A stretch of DNA of 8,569 nucleotides from DATJLY01 sp035604195 (lineage in GTDB: Bacteria; Pseudomonadota; Alphaproteobacteria; ATCC43930; CGMCC-115725), in NCBI GenBank assembly GCA_035604195.1, contig DATNIY010000116.1:1-8569 (forward strand), written 5' to 3'. Shown one piece after another: positions 6,753 through 8,569 of this stretch (its first letter is position 1; each line of letters starts with the position of its first letter). Both the position numbers and the translations under genes were made by a program. The notes below the pieces were generated by a model. The model made no database searches, was not told the origin of the DNA, and saw only the letters and a list, made by a program, of their open reading frames with translations.

Positions 6753-6828
6753 GTCCCCATCGTCTAGAGGCCTAGGACACCGCCCTTTCACGGCGGTAAC
6801 AGGGGTTCGAATCCCCTTGGGGACGCCA
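6753..6828 (+). tRNA. tRNA-Glu (anticodon TTC)
   Basis: A 76-base tRNA that folds as a complete cloverleaf and closely resembles E. coli tRNA-Glu. The acceptor stem is GTCCCCA (6753-6759) with TGGGGAC (6818-6824), discriminator G at 6825, and CCA encoded at 6826-6828. The anticodon stem CCGCC/GGCGG (6780-6784 and 6792-6796) holds the loop CTTTCAC, with anticodon TTC at 6787-6789, reading GAA and GAG. The T arm is AGGGG-TTCGAAT-CCCCT. There is no intron or mismatch. No second copy of its 3' end, which would suggest an attachment site, was found in the window. Confidence 0.98.
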
Positions 6829-6833
6829 GCCTT

Positions 6834-6850
6834 TTCAATAGATTATTGAA
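6834..6850. repeat. AT-rich inverted repeat between tRNA-Glu and the sulfotransferase stop
   Basis: A perfect 7-base inverted repeat (TTCAATA, three-base loop GAT, TATTGAA) fills nearly all of the space between the tRNA 3' end and the convergent sulfotransferase stop codon at 6851. GCC (6829-6831) and GGC (6854-6856) could extend it past an internal bubble. It could slow polymerase from either side, but no T run follows on either strand, so it is not a standard intrinsic terminator. Confidence 0.45.
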
Positions 6851-8569
6851 TCAGGCGGCAACGGATGATCCGCTTATGTCCCGTCCGCGGTTCTCCGGCA
6901 CGCGTTCGGCGAGTATCTTCAGCATTGGTCCCAGATGGGCTTCGTACCGGCGCCACCGGCCGATCGAACTGCTATAGATCGGCCGCCGGACCTGAAACAG
7001 GCTCGCGGTCGTGACTTTGCGTTCGGTCTTGTGGAATTCGAGACAAGCGGGATCCCAGTCAAGACCAAGGAACGCGATCAGGCGGCGGCTCTCCGATTCC
7101 AAATTCCCAACGAGGGTTTCGTAATTCACATCCAGAACGGGGCCGGGGAGGACCGCCCGCCAATGATCGGCCAGCCGGTCGATCTCGACCGCCCGCTTTG
7201 CGCAGGTTTCAAGGTCGTGCGCCCATTTGACGTCCTCTTTGAAATGCGTGGTGAAGCACGACAGGCAGACGTCACGCAGATCGCGGCGGCAGATGATGAA
7301 GCGGGCGTTTGGAAACAGCACCCGGATCTGACCCAGGAGCTGGATATTGTCCGGCAGCTTGTCGATCGCTCGGTCCACGTCCCCGGCCAGAGCCCGAAGA
7401 TGCGCGATGTGCCGCTCGGTTTCGCGGCGAAATCGCTCTGCATCCCAGTTGCCCAACGACCTTGTGGCGGCTTTGAGGTTGGGCAGCTTGAGGAGGTCCC
7501 ACATATCCTTGCGCTCGCCGAGGCCGCAGACACGCGGGTGGCTGGCGGCGATCTGCTCGACGAGCGTTGTGCCGGATCGCGGCAGCCCAACGACGAAGAC
7601 CGGTAGCTCCGACTCATTGCCCCAGGAGCGCGCCCGCTCGAACAAGGAGGCCGTGTAAAAGCCGCATATGTCATCGACGGCTTCTTTGGCCAAAGCCATG
7701 TCGAAACCAGTGCCGGCTTCATCGTTGGCTCTCTGCACCAGGGCGTTCGCGGTGGCGAACGCGGCAAATGCCGCATCGTAATCCGCGAGGCGTTCCAGCG
7801 CCGTGCCGAGGGAGAAGCCGGCGACGAGCCGCTCGATCATCGGCAGTGCCGCATTGTCCAGATCGGCGCGAAACTGAGCGACCGCATCCCGATCGGCACC
7901 GTCCAGCTTCATCTCGTTCAACTGGTGCTTGAACCAAAGACTGTCAGGCTGCACGGCCAGCCCCGCCTGGCAAACCTCTCTGGCTTCGTCCAGTTTGCCG
8001 AGCCATGTCAGGCCGCCAGCGAGCATCGTCAGGATATCGACGTTGTCCGGGGAAAGGTCGAGATAGGTGCGGCAGACGGCGGTCAGTTCATCGGCGTCCA
8101 TGCGCCGGTACAAGGGAACCGCCAAGGTGCCCAGCACTTTCAACTCCCCGGGCGCCAGTTCGAGGGCCCGCCGTAGCACGGCAAGTGCCTCGTCATATCG
8201 CTCCATCTCGGTCAGTGCCCCGCCCAAATTGGTCAGCGCATCGACCCGATCGGGTTGCTTCTCCAGCACGACGCTCCACGCGTCGATCGCCGTAGCGTAA
8301 TCCTTGAGTGTTTGCGCGCAAAAGCCGATCGCGGAATGGACATCGGCGGAATCCGGAAAATGCCGGGCGGCTTCGCGCAGCGCCGGGAGTGCGTCCTGAT
8401 ATCGTTCGAGCGTAACCAGGGCAAAGCCCAGCTGGAGCCATGCCTCGCCCAGGCCGGGATCCAGATCGGTGGCACGCCGCGCGGCAGTGGCGGCCTTTTC
8501 GTCCTCACCGAGCAACCGGAGGCCGCGCGCGAGATTGGCGAAAGCGTCGGGATAGACCGGATCGATCTC
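6851..8569 (-). CDS. TPR-repeat sulfotransferase, C-terminal 572 residues (start outside window)
   Basis: The frame is open to the right edge, so the true start is outside; the TTG at 8515 is internal. The visible N-terminal part is a run of tetratricopeptide repeats: a Pro followed in most cases by Asp or Gly recurs exactly every 34 residues (visible residues 4, 38, 72, 106, 140, 174, 208), giving at least six regular TPRs. The C-terminal half is a PAPS-dependent sulfotransferase domain (Sulfotransfer_3 type). Its 5'-phosphosulfate loop is PVFVVGLPRSGTTLVEQI (PRSGTT at 7565-7582), its 3'-phosphate motif is CRRDLRDVCLSCFTTHF (7241-7291), followed by VNYETLVGNLE and a VTTASLFQVRRPIYSSSIGRW tail typical of bacterial TPR sulfotransferases. 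Such proteins are expected to transfer sulfate from PAPS to a glycan, lipid or protein; the acceptor is unknown. No PAPS synthesis genes are in view. It converges on tRNA-Glu, 22 bases away. Confidence 0.9.
   Translation of the reverse strand, partial: EIDPVYPDAFANLARGLRLLGEDEKAATAARRATDLDPGLGEAWLQLGFALVTLERYQDALPALREAARHFPDSADVHSAIGFCAQTLKDYATAIDAWSVVLEKQPDRVDALTNLGGALTEMERYDEALAVLRRALELAPGELKVLGTLAVPLYRRMDADELTAVCRTYLDLSPDNVDILTMLAGGLTWLGKLDEAREVCQAGLAVQPDSLWFKHQLNEMKLDGADRDAVAQFRADLDNAALPMIERLVAGFSLGTALERLADYDAAFAAFATANALVQRANDEAGTGFDMALAKEAVDDICGFYTASLFERARSWGNESELPVFVVGLPRSGTTLVEQIAASHPRVCGLGERKDMWDLLKLPNLKAATRSLGNWDAERFRRETERHIAHLRALAGDVDRAIDKLPDNIQLLGQIRVLFPNARFIICRRDLRDVCLSCFTTHFKEDVKWAHDLETCAKRAVEIDRLADHWRAVLPGPVLDVNYETLVGNLESESRRLIAFLGLDWDPACLEFHKTERKVTTASLFQVRRPIYSSSIGRWRRYEAHLGPMLKILAERVPENRGRDISGSSVAA

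Noticed and set aside
6493..6849. A 118-codon plus-strand frame running through tRNA-Glu
   Set aside because: It includes the entire tRNA gene and its translation is that of structural RNA and intergenic DNA.
6753..6856. tRNA-Glu as an integration site of a mobile island
   Set aside because: No integrase is present and no direct repeat of the tRNA 3' end occurs elsewhere in the window.
6935..7606. A 223-codon plus-strand frame opposite the sulfotransferase domain
   Set aside because: It is antisense to conserved PAPS-binding motifs and contains nothing recognisable.

Overview
The window is GC-rich chromosomal DNA, very probably from an alphaproteobacterium. The left block has the order homoserine dehydrogenase, class II fructose-bisphosphatase (GlpX), RecJ, which I recall as common in that class. 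A TTAA-N7-TTAAC motif (the CtrA cell-cycle regulator box of alphaproteobacteria) and the style of the TPR sulfotransferase agree with this. No phage, transposon, CRISPR or plasmid gene is visible.

Layout. (1) 1-3391, plus strand: the 3' part of hom, then glpX, then recJ. They are tightly packed: the glpX Shine-Dalgarno overlaps the hom stop, and the recJ GTG overlaps the glpX stop. This looks like one transcription unit joining Thr/Met biosynthesis, gluconeogenesis and DNA repair. (2) 3397-4330: a pocket of visibly lower GC with two small exported proteins in convergent orientation. One is an unrecognised secreted protein (+). The other is a lipoprotein (-) whose four-cysteine pattern closely matches RcsF, the outer-membrane stress sensor of enterobacteria. 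(3) 4418-6355, minus strand: a full-length glutamine-dependent asparagine synthase of the long (about 630-650 residue) AsnB type. (4) 6430-6752: a very small two-helix membrane protein (-), with a putative CtrA box upstream of it, and a possible promoter facing the tRNA. (5) 6753-6828: tRNA-Glu(TTC) with encoded CCA. (6) 6851-8569, minus strand: the C-terminal 572 residues of a TPR-repeat sulfotransferase whose start lies outside the window.

How the parts relate. The hom-glpX-recJ block is housekeeping. The AsnB-type enzyme and the TPR sulfotransferase are both found in polysaccharide and envelope gene sets in other bacteria, and the RcsF-like lipoprotein and the secreted protein also act in the envelope. 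Calling this a shared envelope theme is inference: the genes are not one operon and no glycosyltransferases are present. I see no clearly novel multi-gene system. The observations most worth checking are the RcsF-like lipoprotein and the CtrA box.
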